Part shown: in pieces, positions 32,457 to 32,533 of the stretch
Numbering within the stretch: the first letter of the stretch is position 1
Layout: each line of letters starts with the position of its first letter
Assembly: GCA_009778165.1 (NCBI GenBank)
Contig: WRKF01000174.1
Span: 1-32,533, forward strand
DNA: 32,533 nt
Direction: 5' to 3'
From: Defluviitaleaceae bacterium
Lineage (GTDB): Bacteria > Bacillota > Clostridia > Lachnospirales > UBA5962
Notes under the pieces: model-generated
The model's input: the letters and a program-made list of their open reading frames with translations, nothing else
What the model was told of the DNA's origin: nothing
Databases searched by the model: none
Position numbers and translations under genes: made by a program

Positions 32457-32533
32457 ATGAGCCTATTCAATAAAAAACCTACCCTTATACCGATGCCTGA
32501 ACCGGAGACCTTCCGATTCCGTTTCGGGGGGGG
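32457..32533 (+). CDS. Start of a gene cut by the window edge
   Basis: ATG at 32457 follows AAAAGGAGAA at normal spacing. About 25 codons are visible, reading MSLFNKKPTLIPMPEPETF, then FRFGG at the edge. The product cannot be identified. Confidence 0.6.
   Translation, partial: MSLFNKKPTLIPMPEPETFRFRFGG

Noticed and set aside
1-32533. CRISPR array, tRNA, rRNA or prophage structural genes
   Set aside because: No regularly spaced repeats, tRNA cloverleaf ends, rRNA blocks or phage structural motifs were seen on either strand.

Overview
The window looks like chromosomal DNA of a low-GC Gram-positive bacterium, most likely an anaerobic member of Bacillota/Clostridia. Supporting signs are AT-rich intergenic DNA, strong AGGAGG-type ribosome binding sites with some TTG/GTG starts, a TPP and an FMN riboswitch that both end in intrinsic terminators, an ECF-type riboflavin transporter (RibU), and stand-alone clostridial-type regulators. 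I cannot name a genus from sequence alone. No rRNA, tRNA or CRISPR array was seen.

Layout. 1-690 (-): 5' part of an Rpn/PDDEXK_2-type nuclease gene. 924-3202 (+): promoter, TPP riboswitch and terminator, then a small thiamine-binding protein, ThiX-like permease and ThiY-like lipoprotein; no ATPase gene follows. 3358-6754 (-): a heterodimeric ABC exporter with its own promoter. 6910-7803 (+): promoter, FMN riboswitch, terminator and ribU. 7905-12711 (-): CNNM/CorC-type membrane protein, CDP-alcohol phosphatidyltransferase, AI-2E-family membrane protein and PepD-type dipeptidase. The two convergent gene boundaries (around 3.3 kb and 7.87 kb) share a hairpin repeat. 13243-17510 (+): probable operon of an unknown protein, ABC-2 ATPase and permease, TcdA, and a SbsA-Ig-like membrane protein. 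17631-19517 (+): AMIN/amidase_3 cell-wall hydrolase.

From about 19.6 kb the window becomes accessory in character. It has a toxin-antitoxin-like cluster (RHH antitoxin without a normal start, PIN toxin, small partner), a condensation-domain enzyme with its TetR regulator and two operator-like palindromes over the promoter, a transposase scrap, a small DUF3784-like membrane protein, a two-gene ATPase + PD-(D/E)XK module that resembles anti-phage defence, and a MATE efflux pump with a MarR regulator and a palindromic operator candidate. The module is bracketed by an exact 20-bp repeat that sits 17-18 nt upstream of the -35 box of both the module and the MATE gene. A UvrD-like helicase follows, then a 36-aa membrane peptide, a large acidic single-pass membrane protein, a 60-aa protein, and the start of a gene cut by the window edge.

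The best candidate for something undescribed is the 23.65-25.82 kb cassette: an ABC-class ATPase with a predicted PD-(D/E)XK nuclease partner and repeated promoter-upstream sequence. The second is the PIN/RHH/small-protein cluster. Functional names come from motif recognition by eye; no database search was run.
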